From Pelobates cultripes (lineage: Eukaryota > Chordata > Amphibia > Anura > Pelobatidae): DNA of 64,000 bases. The notes beneath the pieces are model-generated. The model ran no database searches. It was given only the letters and a program-made list of their open reading frames with translations, and had not been told where the DNA came from. Made by a program: the position numbers and the translations under genes. Each line of letters begins with the position of its first letter. Within the stretch, counting starts at the first letter, position 1. Location of the stretch: assembly GCA_933207985.1 (NCBI GenBank), contig OW240914.1, positions 207,510,813-207,574,812 on the forward strand. The letters are read 5' to 3'. This document shows, in pieces, positions 55,097 through 64,000 of this stretch.

Positions 55097-57177
55097 TTTT
55101 TTATATAATTTTTTATTTTTTATAATTTTTTATTTTTGCAGTGCATAGTATAAGTACATCCGGGCTCGAGGTACCCCAACGGCAATCCTCTAGCGACATT
55201 TCAAGCTTTGCAAATGGGGAATAGATTTAACATGCACAATTTTGTATTATAGTAAATAACAAGATGATCCTGAGCAAGTTAGCAGAATATTATAATAATG
55301 TAATATTGTCGAAGGAGTGACACTGCGTCTCAAGGGACATGCAACTCGCAATGCATATAAGATCAACGTAATATATAATAGACTAGGCACAGGCTTATGT
55401 AAAGCTATGGATACTTTGCAGACAGTAATCCTGACATGGTGATATCCAGTTAGGTGATGCCTGGGTATAGCAGGCCTGCAGAGCCACACTGTAGCTAGGG
55501 ATCATTAAAGAAAAGTCATACATGTTATGACAGTGTTGTGGCCCTTCTTAAGCAGATCTGGATAAGACAATTGTAGTGCCACAGGATACGAAAAACATTA
55601 AAATAGTCATCATAAAAGAAACGTTAGTCTGGTAGTGCAATAATAATCAAAGTAAAGATATGGATCATGCTTGCAGACATTTAACTAAACGTGTGCAGAT
55701 CAGGATATGCAATTAAAGACCACTGGCAAATGCTGCATGGCTGTGTTTAGCTAGTTGCATGAAAAGATACATGCTTTAACTATTAACTTAAGTTGAACAA
55801 ACAGGTATCAAAGTATAAAAAAACGTAGCACATATTTGTTATAGAGGCAAATTACTACAACAAAGACATTTGATAAATCAGTTTGATAGCAAACCCGCTT
55901 GAAGACAACTTTGCTTGATATGACATTCTGTGCTAAGCTATGAGTGGTTGATACCCCTGGGTGTTGTGTGGAGAGACATTGTGTTGCCATTAGTAAGACA
56001 GCTGCAGCAGAAATAATCATAAACTCCCTGACTTGAGAGCTAGTTTCAGAGGAGTAGAGTGTGGTCTGTTCCAGGGTGTAACAGGAGTGTGTGTTCAATG
56101 CTAGCTAATGAAGCCTAACAGGGCCCCCTGCCTCAACACCCCCACCATTCGCGTTCACCCAATCCCTCGTTTCACCAAAGCGTAGTCCTTGTTTGCACTG
56201 GAGCGAGTTGGGTTTTGAGTCCCAGGTGAAAGGCTGTGCTTTTCGGTGGTCTGGAACAGGGCTCTCAATGGCTTGTCAGGTTTGGTGCAGGGCTGTGGTT
56301 TGCCTTTAGTCAGTTCCTGTCTCTGTCTTGCGGATAGTTTCGTCGGGCTCTGCTGCTTGGGCGCCTGCCATGTTTGAGCCTTCACCGTGGGTGCATGTTG
56401 CTGCGTTTCCTGGGTATGTGGGTGTCATTAAGTAGGTTGCACCCCCATGAGGAGACTGCTCCCTCTGATGCCGTTGCTGATTTTGGAGGGTGTCTCCGAG
56501 GTGAGCTTTTACCCTCTGGTAGTTTACCTGGGTGGGTGTATGCGCCTCTCTGCACGGCGCGTTTCCCGCCTCGCCGCCATGTTAGAACTCGGCAGGGCCT
56601 CGCAACTGCGGCCTTCTGCTGTGTGACCGGGGTTGGTTTGCGCTGCGAGTAGTCACCTGGCAGGCTCCGGACATGCTGGTGCTGCTTACTTTCCAGCTTG
56701 CGCCAGAAGTTGTCGAAAATCCTGTCCAGCCTAGCCAGGAAATCAGGGTTGTCCTCCGCCTTGTCGGGAGCCCGATCTGTGTCCGCCATGTTGGCTGTGT
56801 TGCTGCAGGTTGTGGTAGCCGCTTTGGCCTTGTCTCTATCTCCCGCTAGGTCTGCGAGGCCTCACAGGGGTGATCCAAGGGGGGGTTAACGGGGTTCTCG
56901 TGTGCTGTTGCGTACCATCAGACAACTCCAGGCAGGAGGATCGGCCGCCTCCTCCGTCCGGTGTGCCCTAGGCCGCATGGTAGGAGCAGTGCATCAGATG
57001 AGCTCTTTTGTAGATTTTTAAACCCCACAGTGGGTCCCATGAGGGTCAGGAGTTGTATACTTCTATAAAGTAGTTCCCTCTGAGGCTGAATGTGGGTGAG
57101 AACTGTGGTTCAAGCTTGCCTAGGAGAGGAGCTCCTGCAAAACACCTCTCTCCTCCATGACAGTCAGGCCCCGCCCC
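55097..57177 (-). mobile_element. L1-like retrotransposon insertion (about 2.1 kb, internally deleted) with 15-bp target duplication
   Basis: Read on the minus strand it begins GGGGCGGGGCCTGACTGTCA and ends in an A-rich tail (poly-T at 55091-55102 on the plus strand plus TTTTTATAA repeats). AGCTTATAATTTTTT flanks it at 55082-55096 and 57178-57192. It carries a GC-rich 5' end with an ORF1-like start but lacks nearly all of ORF2, so the two ends are joined by a large deletion. It sits in the CR1 LINE just upstream of ORF2's MTTNARS start. Confidence 0.82.
56382..56789 (-). pseudogene. L1-like ORF1 N-terminal fragment
   Basis: The frame starts MADTDRAPDKAEDNPDFLAR with LDRIFDNFWRKLESKQ, about 400 bp from the element's 5' end, where L1 ORF1 begins. 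The first ~35 residues are acidic-amphipathic; then comes a basic, Pro/Arg-rich stretch (RPCRVLTWRRGGKRAV, SPRRHPPKSA). No coiled coil, RRM or C-terminal domain follows; a stop at 56382 is followed by other-frame text (SPTKLSARQRQELTKG). Naming it ORF1 relies on position and on similarity in style to frog L1 N-termini, not on a domain. Confidence 0.5.
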
Positions 57178-57273
57178 AGCTTATAATTTTTTAACACATT
57201 TGCTACAGGCACCTTCTGTCCTTGTTTTGGGGGGCAATTGGATTGATGTTTTATCACCTTTCCCCCCCCCCTC

Positions 57274-59328
57274 CTAGTTTAAATACACCCTAGCAAAACC
57301 TCTGAACTGTTCACTGAGAACATTTGTTCCCTTTTGAGAAATATGCAAACCATCTTTTTTGTACAGTTTATTTCCATTCCAAACAGAGCTACCATGAGAA
57401 ATAAAGCCAAATCCTTGCTCCAGACACCATTCACCAAGCCACAGGTTAAAGTTCCTAATACGCATCCGTCTGTCGTTCTGAGTGTTATGCACAGGCAGAA
57501 CTTCAGAGAATGACAGTGTGGAAGCAACCTGCCGTATATCATTGGCAAAAACACTAAAAACTTCCTTAACCTCTGAAACCTCATTGCAATTGTTCCTGCT
57601 TTTCTCGCTTAACAATATTACAAATACGTCATCTGTCTCTGTGAGCTCCGGGAAGACTCACAAGACCACCATTGTCCATCTCCACACCTCTTATGATGGA
57701 ATCCCCCAACAACAACTGCTTTCTATTAGGCCTCACCATAGTCTCCAAGCCTGTCTCCTCAACACCACTACCCTCAGTGCCTGAGCCTGTCTCCACAACA
57801 CCACTACCCTCAGTGCCCGAGCCTGTCTCCACAACAACACTACCCTGAGTGCCTGTCTCCATAACTCCACTACACCTGGTGCCTGAGAATGTCTCCATAA
57901 CACCATTACACTCTTAAAGTGCAGAAAATGAATTATGTAGAGCAGCAGACTGTGCGATATGTCTTTTATCCACAACTCTAAGTCTACCAGATCCTACAGT
58001 AATCCATCTGCCATTCCTAGTACGTCTCTGTGGCAGTGGCTTTGCAGCAGTTCCATTCTGAGTTTGTGTTACGGTTGCCTCCAGGCTGGCTGGAAGTTGG
58101 ACCGTAGAAAGGATGCTCCTAGCGCTCACCAAAGGACCATCAGCACCGTAGACACCATAACTACTGCGTAGCCACCAGAAGTACTGCAGACTCCACGAAC
58201 CACCGCTGCTGGGCTGGTATCTCGCCGTCTGCTCTGTGCCCTGGACCCACGACCAGGCTCCAGGTTGCAGTAGGTGAACCTCTTCCTTCTGCAGAGCGAA
58301 GCAGGATCAGGAACAAGAGCTCTTACAAGAGCTCAGTAGCTAAGGGAGTATGAAGAGCATAGCAATCCCTGTAGTGATTATAGCTGTCCCCTACAAACAT
58401 GAGTCAAGGCTGCAAGTTAGAGGGTCAAGAAGATCTGAGGTGCTGGCACACCCAGCCTGGTTTTTATTACAGTCTTGCAAATACAGGACCGCCCACAGGG
58501 AGGTATAAAACAACCAATAATAAATGTACATTACAGAAACACTCCCAGCAATTACACACAAAACACCTCCCCTCTGCCTGTGATCTAATTATGTTGCACA
58601 ATGGGTTAACATAATTAAACACAGGCAGTAAAAATACAGTTTTTATCCATACCCTGTAACTTTAAAACCATACATCCAATCTTCATAAAAATACATATTT
58701 GGAATCAATCCATCAAGGGGAGCAACATATTAAAAAATGGCACAAATCAGACAAGGGGTTCACAAGTTAGCAAAAGTATCTTTTGGGGCCTAGCTGGCAG
58801 CATGGTTTTCTGGCCCAAACCGGATTTACAGAGGCCTCTATCCTGGACAATGGGGAAAGTAATCCAATTATCCAGGGATAGAGGCAGACTCCATTAACCA
58901 CATGTTAGCAAAAGACACAAAAAGACACAAAAATACATAACTCCTATTGAACTGAACAGAACCCCCACATTCAACCTATCCCCAGATGGCTTGGATCTGA
59001 GCGCTCAATATATCCAAACAGCGCTCAGATCCCACAAATACAGTCAAATCGCCATACACACTAGGTCCATAGTCATGGGGCAGAAGGCTGGCAATTAGGC
59101 TTCTCCATAGCACAGGGAAGCAGGGCAATTTGTCAAATAAAATAACAGTTACAAATGGCAGTTTGTAACAGTTTGTTTACCAGATAATTTACAAATCTCA
59201 GATTTCAAAAATACAATCTCCTGCCGCAATATAGAGAGCTGTCTACAGATTAGACAGCATCCAAATCTCCAAAAATTGGAACATGAAACAAATGCATAAC
59301 AACTATTACACTGAACTAAGTCTTCCAT
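57274..59328 (-). pseudogene. CR1 ORF1 with SGNH/GDSL esterase-type domain, split by a solo LTR
   Basis: The start MEDLVQCNSCYAFVSC at 59328 opens a Cys-rich N-terminus (CNSC, then CCLICRQL), followed by LRQEIVFLKSEICKLSG, a short coiled-coil-like helix. The LTR (58067-59170) interrupts it; the frame resumes with GKQTQNGTAAKPLPQRRTRN and a stop after HNSFSAL. Next comes a run of GSGVVETGSGTE repeats, then LLLGDSIIRGVEM, the GDS nucleophile block of the esterase. After a frame change and an apparent deletion that removed the GTND-type block, RIRNFNLWLGEWCLEQGFGF and YKKDGLHIS give the Asp-His block. ORF1 in CR1 elements is an RNA-associated esterase-domain protein. Broken. Confidence 0.78.
58067..59170 (-). 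mobile_element. Solo LTR (1104 bp) with 5-bp target duplication GTTTG
   Basis: TGTTACGGTTGCCTCC to TTTGTAACA, flanked by GTTTG at 58062-58066 and 59171-59175. It is related to the 40687-41831 LTR (shared GACTCATG, GGCTGCAAGTT, GAGGGTCAA near the probable R region). It carries two inverted repeats, CTGCCTGTGATCTAATTATG / CATAATTAAACACAGGCAG at 58574-58628 and GCCTCTATCCTGG / CCAGGGATAGAGGC at 58834-58885. Strand is inferred from relatives. It interrupts CR1 ORF1. Confidence 0.9.
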
Positions 59329-59460
59329 TTCAATGAGGTGAATAGTTTAAATCAAATACATTTTACCTCATATTACCTCCAGCTTATCTCCAGAATATCT
59401 CCAACCACACACTTAGAAGCAGCACTTAGATGAAGCAACCAAGCTATATTAGCCAAACTA

Positions 59461-60090
59461 ATGACAACAGCATATTCAACATGTGGTGTTACCATTGATT
59501 TAAAAAGAGGCAAAATTATATTATCTTCTTGAGAACTGTGACAGACAACTTGGTCACCTAGAACGGGTACACGTCTTCCAACCGCCGCCTCCGTCCTTAA
59601 AGAATGTAATAACTACTATTTACGAGTCCCGCCTGTGCCTCCCAGCCCAGCGCCCCTTTTTTGTGGTTCAGGAGGCACAGTGCACCTGACCAGGTGCAAC
59701 CCTCAAACCAAGGCCGGATTAACATAGGCGCTGATGGAGCTGCATCCATTTTTTTTTTACACACTACTCTTAGGTTTGCCACCTGACTGGTAGTTTAAGG
59801 CACAGCCGGTATTTGAAGCTGCCTGGCCGTGACGGTATTGCAGTAATACCGACAATACAAATGCAAATATTTTCTCAGTATAAACAGAGATTACTCTGCA
59901 TTACCAGCACCTGCCAGTAGGGGTCACTGTGTATGGAGAGAGGCAGGGATAGGAAATTACAGCATTTCCCTACATCTCTCTACTCACTGATCCATGGGGG
60001 AGCAGCTACACAGCACAGAGAATCCAGACAGCAGCTCCCAGCCTACAGAGACAGAATACAGCTCAGGTATGTGAAGGATGGGGGGAAAGG
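59461..60090. other. Spacer with repeat fragments
   Basis: AAGGCCGGATTAACATAGGC near 59711 followed by a T run at 59749-59757 looks like the end of an unassigned retroposon. GAGCAGCTACACAGCACAGA near 60000 leads into the minisatellite. No gene. Confidence 0.4.
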
Positions 60091-61060
60091 CAGCAGGGAG
60101 ACATGGGGACACTGAGACACTAGGGGACACATGGGGACATTGGGAGACATGGGGACACTGAGACACATGGGGACACTGAGACACTAGGGGACACTGTGAG
60201 ACATGGGGACGCTGAGACACATGGGGATGCTGTGAGACATAGGGAGACACATTGGGACACTAGGGACACAGTGTCTCCATGTCTCCCAGTGTCCCCATGT
60301 CTTCCAGCCAGTGTTCCTAGTGTCACCCAGTGTCCCCTAGTCTCCCAGTGTCTATGTCCTTATGTCTCCCAGTGTCCCCATGTCTCCCAGTGTCCCCATG
60401 TCTCCCAGCCAGTGTCTCAGTGTCCCAATTTCTCCCAGTGTACCTATGTCTCCCAGCCAGTGTCCCTAGTGTCTCAGTGTCCCCATGTGTCCCCACAGTG
60501 TCTGTGTCCCCATGTCTCTGTGTTCCTAGTGTCCCCATGTCTCAGTGTCCCCATGTGTCTGTGTCCCCATGACTCCCAGCTAGTGTCTGTGTCCCCATGT
60601 CTCCCAGTGTCCCCTAGTCTCCCAGTGTCTGTTTTCCCATGTCTCTCAGTGTCCCTAGTGTCTTAGTTTCCCCAAATGTCTGTGTCCCCATGTCTTACAG
60701 TGTCTGCATCCCCATGTCTCTGTGTCCCTAGTGTCTGTGACCCCTTTTCTCCCATTGTCTCCAAATATCTCAGTGTCCCCATGTCTCCTAGTGTCTCCAT
60801 GTCTCCAAGTATCCCCATGTCTGTATCCACAAGTGCCCCTATGTCTCCCAGTGTCCCCAAGTGTCTCAGTACCCCCATGTCTCCCAGTGTCCCCAAGTGT
60901 CTCAGTGTCCCCATGTCTCTCAGTGTCCCCTACTAACCTAGTGACACGGGACACACTGAGGCATGGGGACACTGGGAGAAATGGGGACACAGACACTGGG
61001 AGACTAGGGGACTGGGTGATATGGGGACACTGACACTGTGATACATAGGGTCCCTGATGC
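60091..61060. repeat. Minisatellite that switches strand twice (TGTCCCCATGTCTCCCAG units)
   Basis: From 60091 to about 60262 the unit reads GGGGACACTGAGACACAT; from about 60268 to 60940 it reads the complement, TGTCTCCCAGTGTCCCCATG; from about 60948 to 61040 it reads GGGGACACTGGGAGA again. Unit length varies around 17-24 bp. The array is therefore a giant imperfect inverted repeat. Long frames on both strands (for example 60196-60666 +) are repeat artefacts. Confidence 0.92.
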
Positions 61061-61256
61061 CAAGCTGGCCTTCCAATTCTTTGGACAGACATGCACTCTT
61101 TTTGGGCATGTTCGCCCCTTTTGGCAGTTCTGGTCACGTGATTTGCGTCAGTGGCCCACCCTTTTACCCCGCCCATTGACTTCTTGCTTCACTGGACACT
61201 GCTGTTAGGGGGTATGGATTTACTTGAAAGATGAAAGCATAAATTAGATAAAGAGA
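61061..61256. other. Spacer
   Basis: Nothing recognised. Confidence 0.4.
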
Positions 61257-61443
61257 TTAGCATAGAGTATGTGTTTTATTATAGTTGCATCCTTTGAGTT
61301 TCCCTCCAACACCAACTCCATCATATACATGACTCTTGAGAGGTATGACTGTTTTAATGTTTTTGGTCAATAAGATTCTGTAATTAGGCCCCATCATAAT
61401 TGTCAGCACCAGGCCCACTGGGCTCTTAATCTGACCCTGCCTC
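61257..61443 (-). repeat. Dispersed repeat, copy 2 (inverse of 48966-49148)
   Basis: The complement of this stretch matches 48966-49148 from the CTGCCT end to GCATAGAGTATGTG. In both copies the ACTCTATGC end is one edge of the match; copy 1 then joins a hAT-like terminus. Confidence 0.75.
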
Positions 61444-61869
61444 AAATGCTCTGGTACTCCTGATCAGATTGCGAAGTTGCAGCGATCCGGTAAAACTTTG
61501 ACGAGGGCGCTTTCAGTCCCAGAGCCACCTATCAGGGAGCTATTTGTAGGGGTGACAGAGGAGGTGGTGAGGCATTACACAAAACCAAAAATGTAATGTT
61601 GCTCCATGCACCAACGGAAAGCAACATCATTTTAGGTGACCGGGATTTCTATCCAGCTCTTTGGAACGCTGCACCAGATCGGAGGGTTGTCATGGCCCAG
61701 TGAAAACTTTAACTTTGAGCTAGACACCTCTGATCCGAGCACTCCGCAAGCCCCAGCAGTGGCCCACCCAGTGACCACACAATTTCAGGCTTGATTAAGC
61801 AGGGGACCCGACACTTCAGAAGTACCGAGCCAAGACAGACCAGGGTAGCTGGAATGAGAAATGGTATGA
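61444..61869. other. Unassigned, GC-richer non-coding stretch
   Basis: No open frame of note and no recognised ends. It could be another retroelement fragment; nothing decisive is seen. Confidence 0.35.
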
Positions 61870-62745
61870 AGAAACTACCCCTGTTATTTTGACTTTTTGT
61901 TGTTTCCCTGTTCAGTAGATAAAACTACCGAACACGACCACCCCCTGGCTCATCTACTTTAAAGCAAACCGCCAATTTAGTGCTCTCCCTGTGTGGCCGC
62001 CGTTCATATAGCCGAACACCATGTGCAAGAGAAAATGGCGGCCATCTTATTCGCACGAAAGGAGGCAGCAGTACTTGGTCGTCGAGTGTCTGGAACCAAA
62101 ATCGGACACTCGACATCCCGAACGCCGGTCAAACTACACAAACGCCTGCCTCCTTTCACAGATCAGCCAGGAGAGCGATATCCGGTAGATATCCATGAAC
62201 TAAGGAAACAAACGCTACCTATGAGCCAGGGGAACAGTTCATGTACTTGTTGAAATAGAGCCCAATTTCATGGAACTACTTCTGGGCAGGAGCATCTTGT
62301 GCGGTCGGTCAAATTAAGACTTCCATGTAACTTTTTAACCCCTGAACTGATATGGGTGATTTTTGAATATGTTGGTCCCCCAGATCGGGGCCATCAGGGG
62401 ATATGTCTTTTATGGGGTTCTGATGGAGTTTGGGGTACTTTCTAAAGTTTATGGAAATGTATGTTTTTTTGTGTTGGGAGATAATTGAGTTTAGTAAACT
62501 GATTTACTCAATTATCTCCCCAGTACAGGAGAAGATTATATTACTGTATGTAGGAGTGTCCTGGACCTGAGAGCCAATGGATTTGCAGAATGTATTTTGT
62601 CACTGTCCCCTCTTAGGTCGGGTGGGGAATGCCAATTAAAACCCTGTGCATTGTTCACTGCATAAAAGCCAGGCAGTTAGCCTGAATAAAGCATTCATGT
62701 TACACCCTTCATCTAGTTTCGACTGATGTTTGAGTACCTGTCAAG
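61870..62745 (+). mobile_element. LTR of the same broad family, plus strand, boundaries unclear
   Basis: CTACCGAACACGACC and AGCCGAACACCATG motifs, a hairpin GGGAGATAATTGAGT / ACTCAATTATCTCCC at 62476-62520, CATAAAAGCC at 62661-62670 and AATAAA at 62685-62690 occur in the same order and spacing as in the 32106-33319 LTR read on its own strand. No TG start or target duplication could be placed with confidence. Gypsy integrase text follows directly, so the junction is either a solo-LTR insertion or a deletion. Confidence 0.65.
62661..62670 (+). promoter_or_regulatory. TATA-like core promoter in the plus-strand LTR
   Basis: CATAAAAGCC followed by GGCAGTTAGCC after one base, and then an AATAAA signal 15 bp on. 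The block matches the 5' LTR promoter at 32436-32446 nearly base for base. Confidence 0.6.
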
Positions 62746-63295
62746 GAACCAGTTAGCATTGTGGCAGTGGATATAGTAGGCCCCCTAGCAAAGCCTAGTC
62801 CCTCCGGTAAGAAATACATCCTTACTGCAGTGGACAGCACTCAGTACCCAGAAACTGTGGCGCTGACTAATATCCAGGCAGAGACCACTGCAGATGCCCT
62901 GACTTGAGTGCTCTCCCGAGTGGTGTTCCCCTGTAAGATGTTTTCAATTCACTGCCAAAGTCACCCACCAGCTCTGAAGGCTCTGCGGGATGACTGGGAG
63001 AGGTTCCTACCGCATCTCTTGTATCTGTATCGAGAGGCGCTGCAGGAGTCAACTGGGTTGCATGGAAGGAGGTTGTGAGGTCTGCTGGATCTCATATGGG
63101 AACACTGGAGGGAGGAGGCTGACGTGGAGCATGTGTTGGCCCTTATGCCCAAAAGCAACAGCGCATGTGGTAAGATTGAGGTGCCAGGACAAAAGGTTTT
63201 GGCCTTGAAACCTGTCCATCACGACAAGCCGCAGGCTGCCTGACAAGCAGCCTACAAAGTAGTGGAGCAGCTGAGCGACTAGTGAGTGTCTATTG
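62746..63295 (+). pseudogene. Gypsy-type integrase remnant
   Basis: The frame reads KEPVSIVAVDIVGPLAKPSP, GKKYILTAVDSTQYPETVAL and NIQAETTADALT, which are the core-domain blocks with the first two catalytic Asp (in AVDIVGPL and TAVD). A TGA interrupts it near 62904. After VLSRVVFPCK, part of the core is missing, including the catalytic Glu block. It resumes with LKALRDDWERFLPHLLYLYR and EALQESTGL, then LLDLIWEHW, the C-terminal side of the core. Stops at 63076 and 63239 finish it. Integrase normally inserts the cDNA copy. It is the only integrase in the window and could represent the autonomous relative of the local LTR family, though no direct link is shown. Confidence 0.78.
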
Positions 63296-64000
63296 AGGCT
63301 CATCTTGCAGGATCTTCCATAGACATCAGTTTTGAGTAAAGAGTAAAACACTGATGTGGGCAGAGGAAGCATCAGGAGCTGAAAACCCTGGATGTAGATG
63401 GCAAGCACTGGCCAATCGCCACATGATTAACTCTTATGCTGTCAAGGGCTTCCATTAAGCAAATAGAACTTAAAATTATTGTTTGCTTGCAAATTCAATT
63501 TTCACAAGTTTTCCAGGCCCTGCTGATTAATGCATGCTCAAAGAATTATATTTATTGCCCACCATACTGCACTGTAGGGGTAGTGTTTGTTGAGGTACTG
63601 ACAGTGTTTGTGTGCTGCACATAGTGATTTGAATTGTGGCCAAAAAGCTTGGTCATGGTCTTATAGGCATTGTATTGTAGAGTTAGGGATATCATGATTT
63701 AATTGCACGGTGCATATGTTACAAAAACATTTGGGAGTTAACTCACAAATGTTTTTGAAATAAACTTAAGAAAACTTGGATTAAAAGGGAGACTGCCACT
63801 GACTATGGGTTGTGCTTTAAAAAAGAAAATATGCAAACCGTTTTTTATTATTTTATTTACATCGTATGCCAGGCTGTCCTGGGACAAACAGAGTATATGA
63901 TGGAAATTAATCCTAACCCTATGGTGCTATGGTGCCATGCATGCGCACATGTGCTTTTACAGAGCAGATGACCGAGCACACATATGCTTATGAGAATCTG
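63296..64000. other. Intergenic DNA to the window end
   Basis: No gene, repeat end or long frame is recognised; CTATGGTGCTATGGTGC near 63920 is a short tandem duplication. Confidence 0.45.

Larger units (their letters stand above)
53648..59460 (-). mobile_element. CR1-type LINE with both ORFs partly preserved, split by two later insertions
   Basis: In minus-strand order: 5' region near 59460, ORF1 from 59328, a solo LTR (59170-58067), rest of ORF1 to about 57274, start of ORF2, an L1-like insertion (57177-55097), an internally deleted ORF2 to 53742, and a 3' end with GGGCCGAATGGTTCTTATC and repeated ATGTTTCT. Removing both insertions joins the reading text. Net length is roughly 2.6 kb, so ORF2 lost over 2 kb before or after insertion. 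The 5' limit is approximate. Confidence 0.85.

Noticed and set aside
56374..56652. Plus-strand 92-codon frame with Cys and Arg
   Set aside because: It is the antisense of the L1-like ORF1 fragment, which is the better frame by position and start.
60120..61176. Overlapping frames on both strands, up to 173 codons
   Set aside because: Produced by an inverted minisatellite without stop codons; no known domain.
1..64000. A defence system, biosynthetic cluster or other gene system
   Set aside because: No set of neighbouring intact genes exists in the window; all long recognisable coding text belongs to transposable elements.

Overview
The window looks like intergenic DNA from a large vertebrate genome, most likely a frog or toad. 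The evidence is the repeat set: LINEs of the CR1 and L2 types, a Tc1-like element, many short elements with TTAAAGGRAC-type ends in TTAA targets (as in the Kolobok/T2 group known from Xenopus), gypsy-type LTR elements, GC-rich satellite DNA, long microsatellites, and two runs of exactly 100 N that look like scaffold joins. No bacterial or viral genome, CRISPR array, rRNA gene or confident host gene is visible. The only candidate host coding sequence is a short putative last exon at 39172-39230, and it is weak. The species call is inferred from repeat families, not from a host gene.

Layout. 1-1.3 kb is a C-rich minisatellite; 1.3-2.3 kb holds two TTAA elements back to back. 3.0-4.4 kb is an L2 fragment, and 8.1-9.3 kb a CR1 fragment that abuts a truncated TTAA element. 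11.6-17.15 kb is a roughly 70-bp G/C-skewed satellite with an inverted, fold-back centre at 13.6-14.2 kb. 17.95-18.1 kb is a tiny polyadenylated retroposon with target duplications. 20.9-25.9 kb is a broken Tc1 element fused to a second L2, which carries a solo LTR with a clean 5-bp target duplication. 26.1-33.3 kb is a pile of gypsy-like LTR debris: a plus-strand gag-protease-RT remnant between two copies of one LTR, a minus-strand LTR with gag in its middle, and a minus-strand LTR element that keeps a gag-like repeat ORF but no pol. 33.4-40.7 kb is AT-rich and holds several small palindromic or TTAA elements. 40.7-41.8 kb is a second solo LTR with target duplication. 43.1-44.1 kb is a TTAA-flanked element. 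49.1-51.05 kb is hAT-like sequence around an inverted CA/GT microsatellite and a gap. 53.6-59.5 kb is one minus-strand CR1 element, with a recognisable SGNH-esterase ORF1 and a deleted ORF2, later split by an L1-like insertion (15-bp duplication) and by a third solo LTR (5-bp duplication). 60.1-61.06 kb is an inverted minisatellite. 61.9-63.3 kb holds a related LTR and a degraded gypsy integrase.

How it fits together. Nothing here forms an operon or pathway. The useful content is the order of insertions, which can be read from target duplications and interrupted reading frames. The most coherent unusual signal is a set of five LTR copies, 1.1-1.2 kb where ends are defined, that share TGTWACG/CGTWACA-type ends or core promoters and carry a strong inverted repeat built on GGAGATAATT about 100-150 bp upstream of the likely TATA box. 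They are linked to a pol-less element whose only long ORF contains a 16-residue tandem repeat.
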